Shown here piece by piece: positions 55,103 to 63,468 of a stretch of 64,000 bases of DNA (its first letter is position 1; the number at the start of each line of letters is the position of its first letter). Location: the NCBI RefSeq assembly GCF_007829815.1, contig NZ_VIWT01000001.1:1387501-1451500 (forward strand), in the 5' to 3' direction. A model generated the notes under the pieces. The model had not been told where the DNA came from. It saw nothing but the letters and a program-made list of their open reading frames with translations, and did no database searches. The DNA comes from Kitasatospora viridis. GTDB taxonomy: Bacteria > Actinomycetota > Actinomycetes > Streptomycetales > Streptomycetaceae. Position numbers and translations under genes: made by a program.

Positions 55103-55780
55103 TCAGGCGGCCAGGTCGGGCGCGGCGCTGGTGATGTGCTCGGCCACCTGGTGGCCGATGTGCTGGGTGTAGGCGGGCGGGATGGCCTGGCGGGCTTCGA
55201 GGTTGGTCATCCAGGTGCAGCCCATGGCGTCGGCGAACGCCCGCTCGTCCTTGTGGGCGAACGGGATCTGGTTGCGGTGGTGGTGGCAGGGGGCGGTGAG
55301 CTGGAAGGCGTGCCAGGACGTCTCGAACAGCCGGTGCCGGCGGACCTTGAGGCCGAACATGGAGCCGCAGAGCAGCAGGTCCGGGCGGACCGGGGAACCG
55401 GGGACGTTCTCCATGACCCACGGCCGCCCAAGGCCGGTGAGCAGGTCCCGAGTGGGGGCGATCAGGTTCGGGTGGGCCTCGGCGCTGCCGCGCCACCTGG
55501 TCACTGCGGCGTAGTGCTGGCAGGGTGGGGAGGCGTGGACCAGGTCGAACCGGTGGGCGTGCTCGGCGGCGTACTCCAGCGCATCCGCCTGCACGAAGGC
55601 GAACGGGTAGTTTGGCTGGGGCTCCCTGTCGACGCCGGTCACCTCGAACCCGGCCAGGTGGTAGCCCATCCCCGCACCGCCGGCGCAGCAGAACAGGTCC
55701 AGCACCGTCATCCCGTTCCACGGCTGGACCGGCACCTGGTCGGCCGCCGGTTCGGACCGCTGCGTGGTGTCCAGGGTCAT
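55103..55780 (-). CDS. Short DNA cytosine methyltransferase
   Basis: The 225-residue protein has class I methyltransferase motifs: DLFCCAGGAGMGYHLAGF (motif I), VHASPPCQHYAAVT (motif IV with the catalytic Cys), WVMENVPGS (motif VI) and RRHRLFET (motif VIII). It is too short for a full target-recognition domain, as in many phage and mobile-element enzymes. ATG 55780 overlaps the stop of the upstream methyltransferase (ATGA). It should methylate C5 of cytosine in DNA. No restriction enzyme gene is adjacent. Confidence 0.9.
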   Translation of the reverse strand: MTLDTTQRSEPAADQVPVQPWNGMTVLDLFCCAGGAGMGYHLAGFEVTGVDREPQPNYPFAFVQADALEYAAEHAHRFDLVHASPPCQHYAAVTRWRGSAEAHPNLIAPTRDLLTGLGRPWVMENVPGSPVRPDLLLCGSMFGLKVRRHRLFETSWHAFQLTAPCHHHRNQIPFAHKDERAFADAMGCTWMTNLEARQAIPPAYTQHIGHQVAEHITSAAPDLAA

Positions 55781-56793
55781 TCGACACCTCCCCGGAGGCT
55801 GGCGGCGGCCAGGATCGCCGTGCCGAGGCGGACGGGGACGGCGTTGCCGATCTGCTGGCCGATGTCCCCACCCGTCCAGGGGTGATCCAGGGGGAAGGAC
55901 TGCAACGCCCCGGCCTCGGCCCAGGTGAAGCGCTCCAGCTCCTGCCCGTCCGGGCCGACCAGCCGATTCCGCCGGACCTTCCCGGTGACGGTCGCGGCCG
56001 GCTGGTCCCAGGTGCGGCGGCCCCGGGCGGCCGGGTCTCCGCCGGTACCGTAATTCGACACGACGGTGAACGGCTGCTCGCGGTGCAGCGCCTGACGCAT
56101 GCTCATCCATGGCAGGAGCCGGGCGTCTCCGGCGCCCTGGGGAACGCCGAGCCGGTAGGGCCGGTGGGTGGGCGCCGGGAGAGCAGCGGGGCCGTCCAGG
56201 CGGGCGATGAGGACCGCGCGGCGGCGGGACTGCGGGACGCCGTATTGCTCGGCCCGCAGCACCCCGCACGCGGTCCGGTAGCCCTCGGCGCGCAGGATGC
56301 GGGCGAACGCGGTCCACACGGGCAAGACCTGGGGGACCTGCTCCAGCACGACGGTTCGGAACGGGCTCCCGGCGTCGGCGGCCGCAAGGGCCCAGCGGAG
56401 CGGCTCCAGCACCAGGAGGATGCGGTCGTGTGCGGGGTCGGTGTGGTGGCGGGCCACCGGACGGCGCGCCGCCAACTGCTCGGCGAGGTGGATCAGGTGG
56501 TCGAGGACGCGGCGGCCGGTGCCGTCACCGGCGACGGAGAACGGCTGGCAGGGCGGCCCGCCCAGCAGGATCGTCGCGGTCGGGAAGTCACCGGGCCCGT
56601 GGTCGCGGACGTCGCCCTCGATCGTGGCCAGCCCGGCGGCGCGGCGGGTGGCGCAGGCGTCGGGGCTCCACTCGATCCCGATCGGGTTGAGGCCGCGCCG
56701 GGCGGCGGCAAGGTCGAGTCCGCCGGGGCCGGCGAACAGGTCCACCGTGTCCCGGGTGGCCGGGGGCTGGGCGGGGTGGTCGGTGGTGTGCAC
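55777..56793 (-). CDS. DNA cytosine-5 methyltransferase
   Basis: The 338-residue protein has motif I (VDLFAGPGGLDLAAARRGL), IV (LLGGPPCQPFS), VI as VVLEQVPQVLP (Gln replaces the usual Asn), VIII (QSRRRAVLIARLDG) and X (IGQQIGNAVPVRL). A target-recognition region of about 80 residues lies between VIII and X. The start is a GTG at 56793 behind AGGGGGA. It is coupled to the shorter methyltransferase. Both may protect the element DNA. Confidence 0.92.
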   Translation of the reverse strand: MHTTDHPAQPPATRDTVDLFAGPGGLDLAAARRGLNPIGIEWSPDACATRRAAGLATIEGDVRDHGPGDFPTATILLGGPPCQPFSVAGDGTGRRVLDHLIHLAEQLAARRPVARHHTDPAHDRILLVLEPLRWALAAADAGSPFRTVVLEQVPQVLPVWTAFARILRAEGYRTACGVLRAEQYGVPQSRRRAVLIARLDGPAALPAPTHRPYRLGVPQGAGDARLLPWMSMRQALHREQPFTVVSNYGTGGDPAARGRRTWDQPAATVTGKVRRNRLVGPDGQELERFTWAEAGALQSFPLDHPWTGGDIGQQIGNAVPVRLGTAILAAASLRGGVE

Positions 56794-56891
56794 GGGGCGT
56801 TCCCCCTTGTGCCGGTGGGCTGGACGGTCCAGCTCCCCTCACCACCCCGACCGCTTCGGGCGGGGTGGATCGGGCAACCGTCGTACGAAGC

Positions 56892-57215
56892 TCAGCGGGT
56901 CGGGGCGAGGGTGATGTGCTGGCCGATCAGCTCGGTCTGGAAGCCGAAGCCGCTGATGACCCCGACCACGGCCACATCGGTGCCGATGGTGACGAGCGCC
57001 CGGTCGGGCAGGGCGTTCCAGAACCGGGGGAAGACCCAGACGAGGGCGTGGTGGCCGTCGCCGTCGGTGAGGTCGAGGAGGGCGTACTGGGCGCCGGCGC
57101 GGTTGGTGCGCTGCATGATGCCGGTGATGGTTCCGGTCAGGATGGCCCTGCCGTCGGTGAGCCCGCAGCCCAGCAGCTCGGGGACGGTGAAGACCGGGTA
57201 AGCGGTGGTGTGCAC
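56892..57215 (-). CDS. Small OB-fold protein
   Basis: The 107-residue protein has the strand pattern of an OB fold: AILTGTITGIMQRTNRAGAQ, YALLDLTDGDGHHALVWVFP, and VTIGTDVAVVGVISGF. The TNRAG..YALLDLTD segment recalls the OB domain of DNA polymerase III alpha subunits. It may bind single-stranded nucleic acid. GTG 57215 lies behind AGGAGA. An 8-bp hairpin (56842-56868) follows the stop. Confidence 0.78.
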   Translation of the reverse strand: MHTTAYPVFTVPELLGCGLTDGRAILTGTITGIMQRTNRAGAQYALLDLTDGDGHHALVWVFPRFWNALPDRALVTIGTDVAVVGVISGFGFQTELIGQHITLAPTR

Positions 57216-57224
57216 GCGGGTCTC

Positions 57225-57737
57225 CTAGAAGTTGTTGGTCAAGGTGGATCGGCCTCGGGCGACCTGGCGGCCGACGGTCGTGTTCTTGGTCGTGGTGTTG
57301 GTGGTGTGGAAGAGGGAGAGGGTGGTGGCGCCGTCCTTTCGGGTGCGGACCTTGGCGGCGGCCACGGCGGCCACGACCAGGGCGACGAAGACGGCGGCCC
57401 ACTTGAGGACGTGGACGATTCCGTCCATCGCGGGTGCCATCTGGGCCAGCCCTTCGGCGACCAGCCAGAAGGTCCCGCCGGCGGCCAGGGTGATCAGGGA
57501 CCCGTAGAGCGCGCACTGACGCACCGCCAACGACAGCCCCACGTCGACGGTGGGGCCCTGGCCGGGTTCGGCGGCGGCCGGTATCTGCTGCTGGGCGGGC
57601 GCGGTGGTGGTGTCGGCGACAGGCAGGGCGACGATGCGGCCGTCCACGAGGGTGGCGACGTAGCCGGGCGGCATGAGGTAGGCGTCCGGGTCGACCGGGG
57701 CGGCGGTGGCGGCCGGGATCGGGGTGGGGGTGGTCAT
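57225..57737 (-). CDS. Two-helix membrane protein of the element
   Basis: The 170-residue protein has a Pro/Ala-rich N-terminus, two hydrophobic helices (about 80-105, CALYGSLITLAAGGTFWLVA; 115-140, LKWAAVFVALVVAAVAAAKV) and a basic Thr/Asn-rich tail. It resembles SpdB-type small membrane proteins of actinomycete conjugative elements in size and position only. GGAGAG precedes ATG 57737. Confidence 0.78.
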   Translation of the reverse strand: MTTPTPIPAATAAPVDPDAYLMPPGYVATLVDGRIVALPVADTTTAPAQQQIPAAAEPGQGPTVDVGLSLAVRQCALYGSLITLAAGGTFWLVAEGLAQMAPAMDGIVHVLKWAAVFVALVVAAVAAAKVRTRKDGATTLSLFHTTNTTTKNTTVGRQVARGRSTLTNNF

Positions 57738-57751
57738 CGTCAGCTCTCCGC

Positions 57752-57940
57752 TCAGTGGTGGTTGACGAGGTGGATGAGGGCGGTGAGGAAGGAGTTGACG
57801 GGTCCGGCGGCGCCGGTGCCGGCGGCGGTGAAGCCGGAGATCCACACGGCGGCGGCGACGGGCAGGCTGACCCAGCGGAAGCGGATCAGCGCGATGGTGG
57901 CGATGCCGGACAGGGTGGCGAGCGTGATCGTGATGGGCAC
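57752..57940 (-). CDS. Small membrane protein of the element
   Basis: The 62-residue protein has two hydrophobic stretches (ITLATLSGIATIALIRF and VAAAVWISGFTAAGTGAAG) and ends in LIHLVNHH. GTG 57940 lies behind GAGGAG. It is 14 bp upstream of the next membrane protein gene, and both are probably in the tra operon. Function is unknown. Confidence 0.68.
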   Translation of the reverse strand: MPITITLATLSGIATIALIRFRWVSLPVAAAVWISGFTAAGTGAAGPVNSFLTALIHLVNHH

Positions 57941-58014
57941 GGCTGGTCTCCTCGACTGGCGGCTTCGGGGTGTGGGAAGCCCCGCCCGGACGCGGTGCCG
58001 GGCGGGGCGTGGTG

Positions 58015-58091
58015 CTGTCGCCTGAGCTGTCGTCAGGGCTGTCGTGTGTGCTGTCGTCCTGCTGTCGTGGCGACTGTCGTCACGACTGTCG
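58015..58091. repeat. Seven CTGTCG iterons at 12-bp spacing (candidate clt/TraB recognition site)
   Basis: CTGTCG starts at 58015, 58027, 58039, 58051, 58062, 58074 and 58086, i.e. steps of 12, 12, 12, 11, 12 and 12 bp; five of the seven continue as CTGTCGT. An inverted CGACAG lies at 58157-58162. The array is in the non-coding gap immediately after the TraB/FtsK stop. TraB-type translocases bind short direct repeats in the cis-acting transfer locus, and that is the likely role here. Confidence 0.8.
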
Positions 58092-58114
58092 CCTCCCAGG
58101 TCAGGAGGGGGGTT

Positions 58115-58143
58115 ACAGCCCCCTGACGGCCCCTTGGGGCTGT
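58115..58143. terminator. 8-bp hairpin after the TraB gene
   Basis: ACAGCCCC at 58115-58122 pairs with GGGGCTGT at 58136-58143. It lies between the iterons and the TraB stop. Confidence 0.4.
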
Positions 58144-58184
58144 TTCCGTGGGTGGGCGACAGCGCGGACGACGGCGGGCCTGTT

Positions 58185-60335
58185 TCAGCCCTCGGTGCTG
58201 TGGCCGCGGTGGACGTAGCGGGTCTTGTTGCCCTCGCCGACGCGGATCACCTCGCCGCTGTCGGCCCAGTCCTTGAGCCATCCGGCGATGGTCTGGCGGG
58301 TGGTGCCGAACTCGGGCTTGAGGACCTTCTCCATCGCCGATGCCCCGGTCCCCTCCGGGCCGGCCTTGACCAGCAGCATCAGCGCGGCCTCCTTCGCGCC
58401 GGGCTCCTCCGGGGCGGTGGTCTCGCGTCCGGTGGTCCAGGTCGAGGGGTCGGACCAGTCGGTCGCGGACGCCTCGGGGCCGCCGGTGGGTGCTGCGGGT
58501 TCTCCGGCGGCGGGCAGCAGCCAGATGCTCTCCAGATCGTCGTCCGGCTCGGCCGCGGGGCGCGGGGTGTCCCATCCGGCGGTCGCCCGCCACTCCCGCT
58601 CCCCGGGACCCGACGGGCCGTCACCGGCCGGGCCACCCGAGCCCGGTACCGCGTCGGCGACGCCGGCCGAGGTGGTGGCGATGGCTGCGGCGGGCTGGTA
58701 CCAGAGGTGGCCGCAGCGCTCGGTGGTCCAGCGGTGGGTGTAGTCGGTGCCGGCCGCGTCCAGCGAGGGGCCGTCCAGGGTCGGGCGGCGGGCGGCGGTG
58801 ATCGCGGTGATCTCCTCGATCATCTCGGGCTTGATGCGCTGCTGGCGGGCCTTGGCGGGCTGCTGGCCCTCGGTGCCGATCAGCATCGAGCCGGGCCCGT
58901 CGAACGAGTCCTCCGCCTTCAGCGCGCGCCAGCCGAACAGGTGCCCGAGCTCGGAGTCCTCGTTGGCGCCGGTGGCGATCCGGTTGGAGGCCATCTTGCG
59001 CACCATCGGGTCCGGGAGGGTGTCGGAGGTGACGCGCAGCACGGAGACGACGGCGCGGATCGCCATGGCACGCGCGATGCGGATGACCTCGGAGATCCCG
59101 GCCAGCACCTGGCGGGCGGCGCGGGTGGCGGCGGCTTCGGCGCCCTCGTCGACGATGATGACGACCTCGGGGATCGTCGGGCCGACGGGGAGTTTGTCGT
59201 CGTTGGCGTCGCGCATGGCGTCCTGGTAGGCGACCTTGCGGGCCTTGGCGATCCGCACCGCCGCCGCCAGCATCCGCTTGGCCTCCTCGATGGTGGAGGC
59301 CACCCAGTCCACTCCCGGGACCGGGATGTCGGCGCCCGCCCAGCGGGATCCTGGTCGGCCGGTCTGGGCGTCGTGCCAGGCGGCCAGCCAGGGCAGCGCG
59401 AGCGAGCCGCCGTTGAGGTCGATCACCCACACCAGCGTGTCACTGGTCTGGTCGAGCCGGGCGATCAGGTCATGCAGCAGGTTCGTCTTCCCCGAGCCGG
59501 TGGGGCCGGTGATCACGGTGGAGGCCTGCCGCAGGTCCAATTCGGCGCGGGCCCCGTCGGAGAGCAGGGCGACGGGGATGGGGTTGTTGACTGTGGTGAT
59601 CTCGGCCATGTCCTCGACCGGGAACGGGAACTCGGTGCCGGACATGCTGCGGGTGGTGACCTGCAGCAGGACCCGGCGCCGGGAGATTCCGGGGGAGGCC
59701 TGGATGCCGCAGCCCTCGGGCAGGTCGAGGTCCGAGCTCAGCTGGTCGACGTGCTCGGTGATGACCCTGCGGGTGGTGCCGCCCTCCGGGAGCTCGATCT
59801 CCAGGGTGTAGCCGGCGCCGGAGGGCCAGTGCTCGATGCCCAGGATGGTGACCTCGGTCTTGCAGACGCGGCGGATCCGGTCGGTCCACTCCTCGGCGAG
59901 TTGGCGGCGGGCGCCGATCAGCAGCAGGTGCCGCCGGGCGTTCTGCTCGACCTCCTCGTGCCCCTTCGCGAGCGGCGCCGCGATCCCGGCCGCGGCCCCG
60001 CAGGTGGCCAGGGCGGCGATGTGGGGCCAGGTGAAGGGGCCGCCGTGGGCGAGCGCCCAGGACGACCAGCCGCCGGCGGTGGTCCAGCACGCCGCCCGGA
60101 AGGCGAGGGTGGCGCGGGTCAGTCGCCGGCGCCAGCCGACCGCCGTGCTGGTCAGCGCGATCGCCGCCCCGGCGCCGAGCGCCCAGCCGGCGGGCAGGCC
60201 CGTGGCGTGGCCCAGCGCCGTCGTGGACAGCGTGCCCAGCGTGCCGTTCAGGGTGCCGGACAGGATCCCGTGCCCGGCCTTCCAATCGATCCTTGTTCCG
60301 CCCGACTGGCCGGCGGTCTTGGCGTTCGTCAACAC
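58185..60335 (-). CDS. traB: FtsK/SpoIIIE-family conjugative DNA translocase, TraB-like
   Basis: The 716-residue protein has N-terminal membrane segments (about 65-115), then an FtsK/HerA-type ATPase with Walker A VITGPTGSGKTNLLHDLI and Walker B EVVIIVDEGAE. The C-terminal 70 residues (PEFGTTRQTIAGWLKDWADS in the core) form a winged helix of the kind that binds repeats in the transfer locus. Such proteins move double-stranded plasmid DNA between mycelia. GTG 60335 is only two bases from GGGAGGA, whereas TTG 60332 has a normal five-base spacing, so the real start is probably the TTG. Confidence 0.93.
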   Translation of the reverse strand: MLTNAKTAGQSGGTRIDWKAGHGILSGTLNGTLGTLSTTALGHATGLPAGWALGAGAAIALTSTAVGWRRRLTRATLAFRAACWTTAGGWSSWALAHGGPFTWPHIAALATCGAAAGIAAPLAKGHEEVEQNARRHLLLIGARRQLAEEWTDRIRRVCKTEVTILGIEHWPSGAGYTLEIELPEGGTTRRVITEHVDQLSSDLDLPEGCGIQASPGISRRRVLLQVTTRSMSGTEFPFPVEDMAEITTVNNPIPVALLSDGARAELDLRQASTVITGPTGSGKTNLLHDLIARLDQTSDTLVWVIDLNGGSLALPWLAAWHDAQTGRPGSRWAGADIPVPGVDWVASTIEEAKRMLAAAVRIAKARKVAYQDAMRDANDDKLPVGPTIPEVVIIVDEGAEAAATRAARQVLAGISEVIRIARAMAIRAVVSVLRVTSDTLPDPMVRKMASNRIATGANEDSELGHLFGWRALKAEDSFDGPGSMLIGTEGQQPAKARQQRIKPEMIEEITAITAARRPTLDGPSLDAAGTDYTHRWTTERCGHLWYQPAAAIATTSAGVADAVPGSGGPAGDGPSGPGEREWRATAGWDTPRPAAEPDDDLESIWLLPAAGEPAAPTGGPEASATDWSDPSTWTTGRETTAPEEPGAKEAALMLLVKAGPEGTGASAMEKVLKPEFGTTRQTIAGWLKDWADSGEVIRVGEGNKTRYVHRGHSTEG

Positions 60336-60378
60336 GTCCTCCCGAGACGGGCGTTGGCGCTTGATGGTGCGCGGGAAG

Positions 60379-60414
60379 CGCTGGGGGCGCCCACCGTGGC
60401 GGGCGCCCCCAGCG
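60379..60414 (-). terminator. 14-bp hairpin between the Spd-like gene and traB
   Basis: CGCTGGGGGCGCCC at 60379-60392 pairs perfectly with 60401-60414 across an 8-base loop. It follows the minus-strand stop at 60448 and precedes the traB ribosome binding site. Confidence 0.65.
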
Positions 60415-60447
60415 TCGAACTCTGCTGTGGTGCGGGTGGGTTGGGGT

Positions 60448-62199
60448 TTAGACGTTCCACTTCCGCTCGGCTTCGAGCCCGTTGCGGGGGTTGTCGACGC
60501 GCTCGATGTCGGCCTCGTGGACGCGCATGTAGACCGGGGCGACCTCCTCCAAGGCCTGGACGACCTTGCCCATGGCGCGGTAGCCCTCGCCGATCTCCTC
60601 GACCACGGCCGGGTCGACGGGCAGGGACTCGGCGGACTTCTCCGCCAGCACCCGCAGCACTTCCTGGATCGTGCCGAACGCGGTGGGCAGGTCCTCGACG
60701 AGCTGCTGGAACTCGACCATGAGCTCCGGGTCGAAGGTGGTGGCCGCCTGCAGCATGACGTCGGCGGCCGAGGAGAGGGAGAACGCGGGAACGGTGGACT
60801 CGGACGTGGAGTCGGACACGGTGGTCCCCTTCTGGTTGGTGGGCTTGCCCAGGCTGATCAGGGCGGCGAACGCGCCGGGCATCCCGGCCGCCACCGCCGC
60901 CTTCACCCCCGAACCGGCCTGCCGGCCGGGGCGGTTGACGAACTGCGCGGGCAGCGGGACCGGGCCCCGCTGTCCGTCCTGCTGCCGGTCCAGGCCGAGG
61001 ATCGCCGCGTCCCTGGCGTCCCGGGCGGCGCGGGCCCTGTCGGCCAGCCGCCACCAGGTGCGGCGGGCGTGGCGCGAGACCATGCCGCGGTGGCGCCAGT
61101 TGCCCACCACCGCCGACAGCAATCCGACCCCGCCCGCAACCGCCCCGGCCGCGGTCATCGCGCCGCGGTGACGCCACGCGGAGCGCTTGAGCTGCTTGCG
61201 CTGCTCCTCGGTCAGCTCTCCCGGCTTCTGCTGGGCGGCCGGGCGGGCCGAACCGGCCGGCGACGTGCTGGACCCGGGCGCCAGCCCGGCCCGCCGCTCC
61301 GCCCGCGCGATCCCCTTCGCCAACCGGCGCGCCTCACGATCCGCCGACCGCGCCGACCGGGGCGCGGCCGTGAAGAGGCCACCCCCGCCCGCGACACCGG
61401 CCCGGGAACGGCCACCGCCGCGGGTGGCCTCTTCAGCCCCCGTGCGGGTGGCCGGGGCGTTGCGCCGCCCGGGCAGCACCCGGGCCGACCAGCGCGACAC
61501 CGCACCGCCACCCTCGCCGCGGCGCCGGTCCGCACCACGCTGGGGCCCGTTCGCCGACCGCGCACCGCCGCTCTGGCGCGGAACACCGCCACGGCCCCCG
61601 CCGCCCCGGGCCGGGCCGGCCGAGGGCGTGGTCGACGCGCTGGCGGTCGTCGGCGCCGTGCGGGTGCCGGTCATCGCGGAACCGGTGCGCTGAGCCGCGT
61701 AACGGCTCTGCTCACGGCCCCGGCCACCAGCGGCGGCCGCACCGGCGTGGCCGGCGGTCGGCGCTGCCTGGCCCCGACCCCGGTGCTGACCGGCGGCCGA
61801 GCGCTGTGCGGTCGAGCCCGCCGCGGCCTGGCCGGGGGTGCCGGTGTTGGGGCGGCGGTGCGGGAGCACCGATCCCCGACCGGCCGCCACCGTCGTCCGG
61901 CGCCGCTTGGCCGCCCCACGGCCGGCCGCGACCCCCACCGCGGCCAGCCCGGCGACCGCGCCGGCCACCGCCAGCGACGCCGGGCCACCCACCGAAACCC
62001 CCGCGCCGGCCAGACCGGTCAGCGCGTTCACCCCCGCAACCGCCAGCGGCACTCCCGGCACGATCGTCCCCTCCTGGCTGTGGGGAGCCCGGGCGGGTTC
62101 CCTCTCGGGCACCGCCGCCGCAGTGGCGGCGGGCGTGGCAACGTCCTCGACCACCGTCGGGGCCTGGACCTGACCGTCTCTGGTGCTCGCCGCGCTCAC
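60448..62199 (-). CDS. Large Arg/Ala/Gly-rich membrane protein of the element
   Basis: The 583-residue protein has two hydrophobic helices near the N-terminus (about 50-85, LAVAGVNALTGLAGAGVSVG and LAVAGAVAGLAAVGVAAG) and a long Arg/Gly/Ala-rich basic region (about 95-330). A third helix (AMTAAGAVAGGVGLLSAVVG) is followed by a more ordered helical C-terminus (VEFQQLVEDLPTAFGTIQEV). I do not recognise the family. Its place upstream of traB fits an Spd-like role in spread. GTG 62199 overlaps the RapZ-like gene stop (GTGA). Confidence 0.82.
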   Translation of the reverse strand: MSAASTRDGQVQAPTVVEDVATPAATAAAVPEREPARAPHSQEGTIVPGVPLAVAGVNALTGLAGAGVSVGGPASLAVAGAVAGLAAVGVAAGRGAAKRRRTTVAAGRGSVLPHRRPNTGTPGQAAAGSTAQRSAAGQHRGRGQAAPTAGHAGAAAAGGRGREQSRYAAQRTGSAMTGTRTAPTTASASTTPSAGPARGGGGRGGVPRQSGGARSANGPQRGADRRRGEGGGAVSRWSARVLPGRRNAPATRTGAEEATRGGGRSRAGVAGGGGLFTAAPRSARSADREARRLAKGIARAERRAGLAPGSSTSPAGSARPAAQQKPGELTEEQRKQLKRSAWRHRGAMTAAGAVAGGVGLLSAVVGNWRHRGMVSRHARRTWWRLADRARAARDARDAAILGLDRQQDGQRGPVPLPAQFVNRPGRQAGSGVKAAVAAGMPGAFAALISLGKPTNQKGTTVSDSTSESTVPAFSLSSAADVMLQAATTFDPELMVEFQQLVEDLPTAFGTIQEVLRVLAEKSAESLPVDPAVVEEIGEGYRAMGKVVQALEEVAPVYMRVHEADIERVDNPRNGLEAERKWNV

Positions 62200-62603
62200 C
62201 GCTCCGGCCCCGTCCGCGCCCGCTCCACGACCTGCTTGCCCAGGTCACGGTGCGTCAGCTCCGTTCGGAAGCCGCGCACGGTCAGCAGCCCCGACAGGGC
62301 CATCGCCACCGTGGCGGCCCGGTGCCGGCCCCCCGCGCAACCGACCGCGATCAGTAGCTCGCCGTCGGCCGGCCCGAGGTCGAACGCCTCCACCGCCCAC
62401 CCGACCGCGGTGACCAGGTCCCGGATCCCCGGCGTGGCCAGGACCGCCCGGCGAACCGGCTCGTCGTGGGCGGTCAGGTACTTCAGCTCCGGGTCCACGT
62501 GCGGGTCCCGGAAGTGGTGGCGCAGGTCCAGCACCATGTGCGCGCCCTCGGGCGGGGCACCGTGCAGGAACCCGAAGCTCTCGATCCGAATCAACTTGCC
62601 CAC
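62196..62603 (-). CDS. Free-standing RapZ C-terminal domain protein
   Basis: The 135-residue protein matches the C-terminal RNA-binding domain of RapZ: ESFGFLHGAPPEGAHMVLDL, then DLRHHFRDPHVDPELKYLT, VRRAVLATPG, and LLIAVGCAGGRHRAATVAMA, in which the His and Arg correspond to the phosphate-binding CxGGxHR loop. The N-terminal P-loop domain of RapZ is absent. Such stand-alone domains occur in actinomycete elements. The role is unknown; binding of RNA or a metabolite is possible. GTG 62603 has CGGAG upstream. Confidence 0.88.
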   Translation of the reverse strand: MGKLIRIESFGFLHGAPPEGAHMVLDLRHHFRDPHVDPELKYLTAHDEPVRRAVLATPGIRDLVTAVGWAVEAFDLGPADGELLIAVGCAGGRHRAATVAMALSGLLTVRGFRTELTHRDLGKQVVERARTGPER

Positions 62604-62616
62604 AGCACAGCTCCGT

Positions 62617-63066
62617 TCAGGCCGAGACGATCATGGCGGCGATCGTCTCCATGACGTGGTGGAAGGACTGGTCCAGCAGGTAGGCGCCGTTCATGCCGTG
62701 GTCGGCCAGCCGCACGAAGCTGCCCTTCCCGACCGCCTCCGCCAGACGGTGCAGCGGCTCGCGCCGGTCGGCCAGGTAGTGGGTGCCGGCCGACAGGGCC
62801 AGCGCCGCGACCGCCCGACCGGGCTTCACCCGCTCGCCGAGCAGGGCCATGCCGCCGATCAGCGCGGCGGCCTGCGTGGCGGTGTAGGTGGCGACGTGAG
62901 CGGCACAAGCGCGGCGCCCGGCCGCACTCGACTGCCCCTCGTTGTGGTCGTGCTGGCCCTTGGCCAGGGCCTGGGAGTGGGTCTGGACCCAGTGGTCGCC
63001 CACGTCCGCCGCCGCCCGCAACAGGGCGTAGGCGGCGGCAAACCGGGCAACGCGAACGTTGTTCAC
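62617..63066 (-). CDS. Small helical membrane-associated protein of the element
   Basis: The 149-residue protein has conserved-looking His and Asp residues in DVGDHWVQTHSQA and GTHYLADRREPLHR, and two or three moderately hydrophobic helices. The pattern HxxxD...HYLAD recalls DUF3307-type membrane proteins, but I cannot assign it. GTG 63066 lies behind GGGGAG. It ends 14 bp ahead of the RapZ-like gene. Confidence 0.78.
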   Translation of the reverse strand: MNNVRVARFAAAYALLRAAADVGDHWVQTHSQALAKGQHDHNEGQSSAAGRRACAAHVATYTATQAAALIGGMALLGERVKPGRAVAALALSAGTHYLADRREPLHRLAEAVGKGSFVRLADHGMNGAYLLDQSFHHVMETIAAMIVSA

Positions 63067-63084
63067 GATGACTCCCCTTCGGGG

Positions 63085-63468
63085 TTACGCGGCCTGTCGG
63101 CCGGCGCTGTCGATGCAGGTCAGGCACTCGCCGTAGCGGGTGGGGATGACGTAGGGGCACTCGGTGCGGCAGCTGGGGCAGGTCCGGCGGGCGCGCATCA
63201 TCGCCTGGTGGGCGCGCCAGCGGCCCGGCGTCATCGGCCGTACCGGCACCGCGCGGTCCAGGCGGTAGAGGTAGGCCTCCCGCACCCCGGTCCCGGCCTT
63301 GCGGGAGCGCCAGCGGATCTGCGCGACCACGTCCTGACCGCCCGGCTGCAGCCCCCGAGCCCTCAGTTGACGTCGGGTCAGCAGGTGCTCGGGGGCCATG
63401 CGCCAGGGGTAGGTGGGCATGCCGCCGTGCCGGACCCCCTGCGGGTCCCAGAAGCGCGGGCGGCTCAC
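63085..63468 (-). CDS. RRQRL-motif zinc-binding protein
   Basis: The 127-residue protein has LLTRRQLRARGLQPGGQDV near residue 30, the RRQRL-type motif, and a C-terminal zinc knot with two Cys pairs (CPSCRTEC, then CLTC). Proteins of this kind recur in actinomycete conjugative elements near traB. GTG 63468 overlaps the TAG of the upstream gene by one base (TAGTG). Confidence 0.82.
   Translation of the reverse strand: MSRPRFWDPQGVRHGGMPTYPWRMAPEHLLTRRQLRARGLQPGGQDVVAQIRWRSRKAGTGVREAYLYRLDRAVPVRPMTPGRWRAHQAMMRARRTCPSCRTECPYVIPTRYGECLTCIDSAGRQAA

Noticed and set aside
58015..58091. CTGTCG array as a CRISPR
   Set aside because: Repeats are 6-7 bp at 12-bp pitch with no spacers of CRISPR size and no cas genes.
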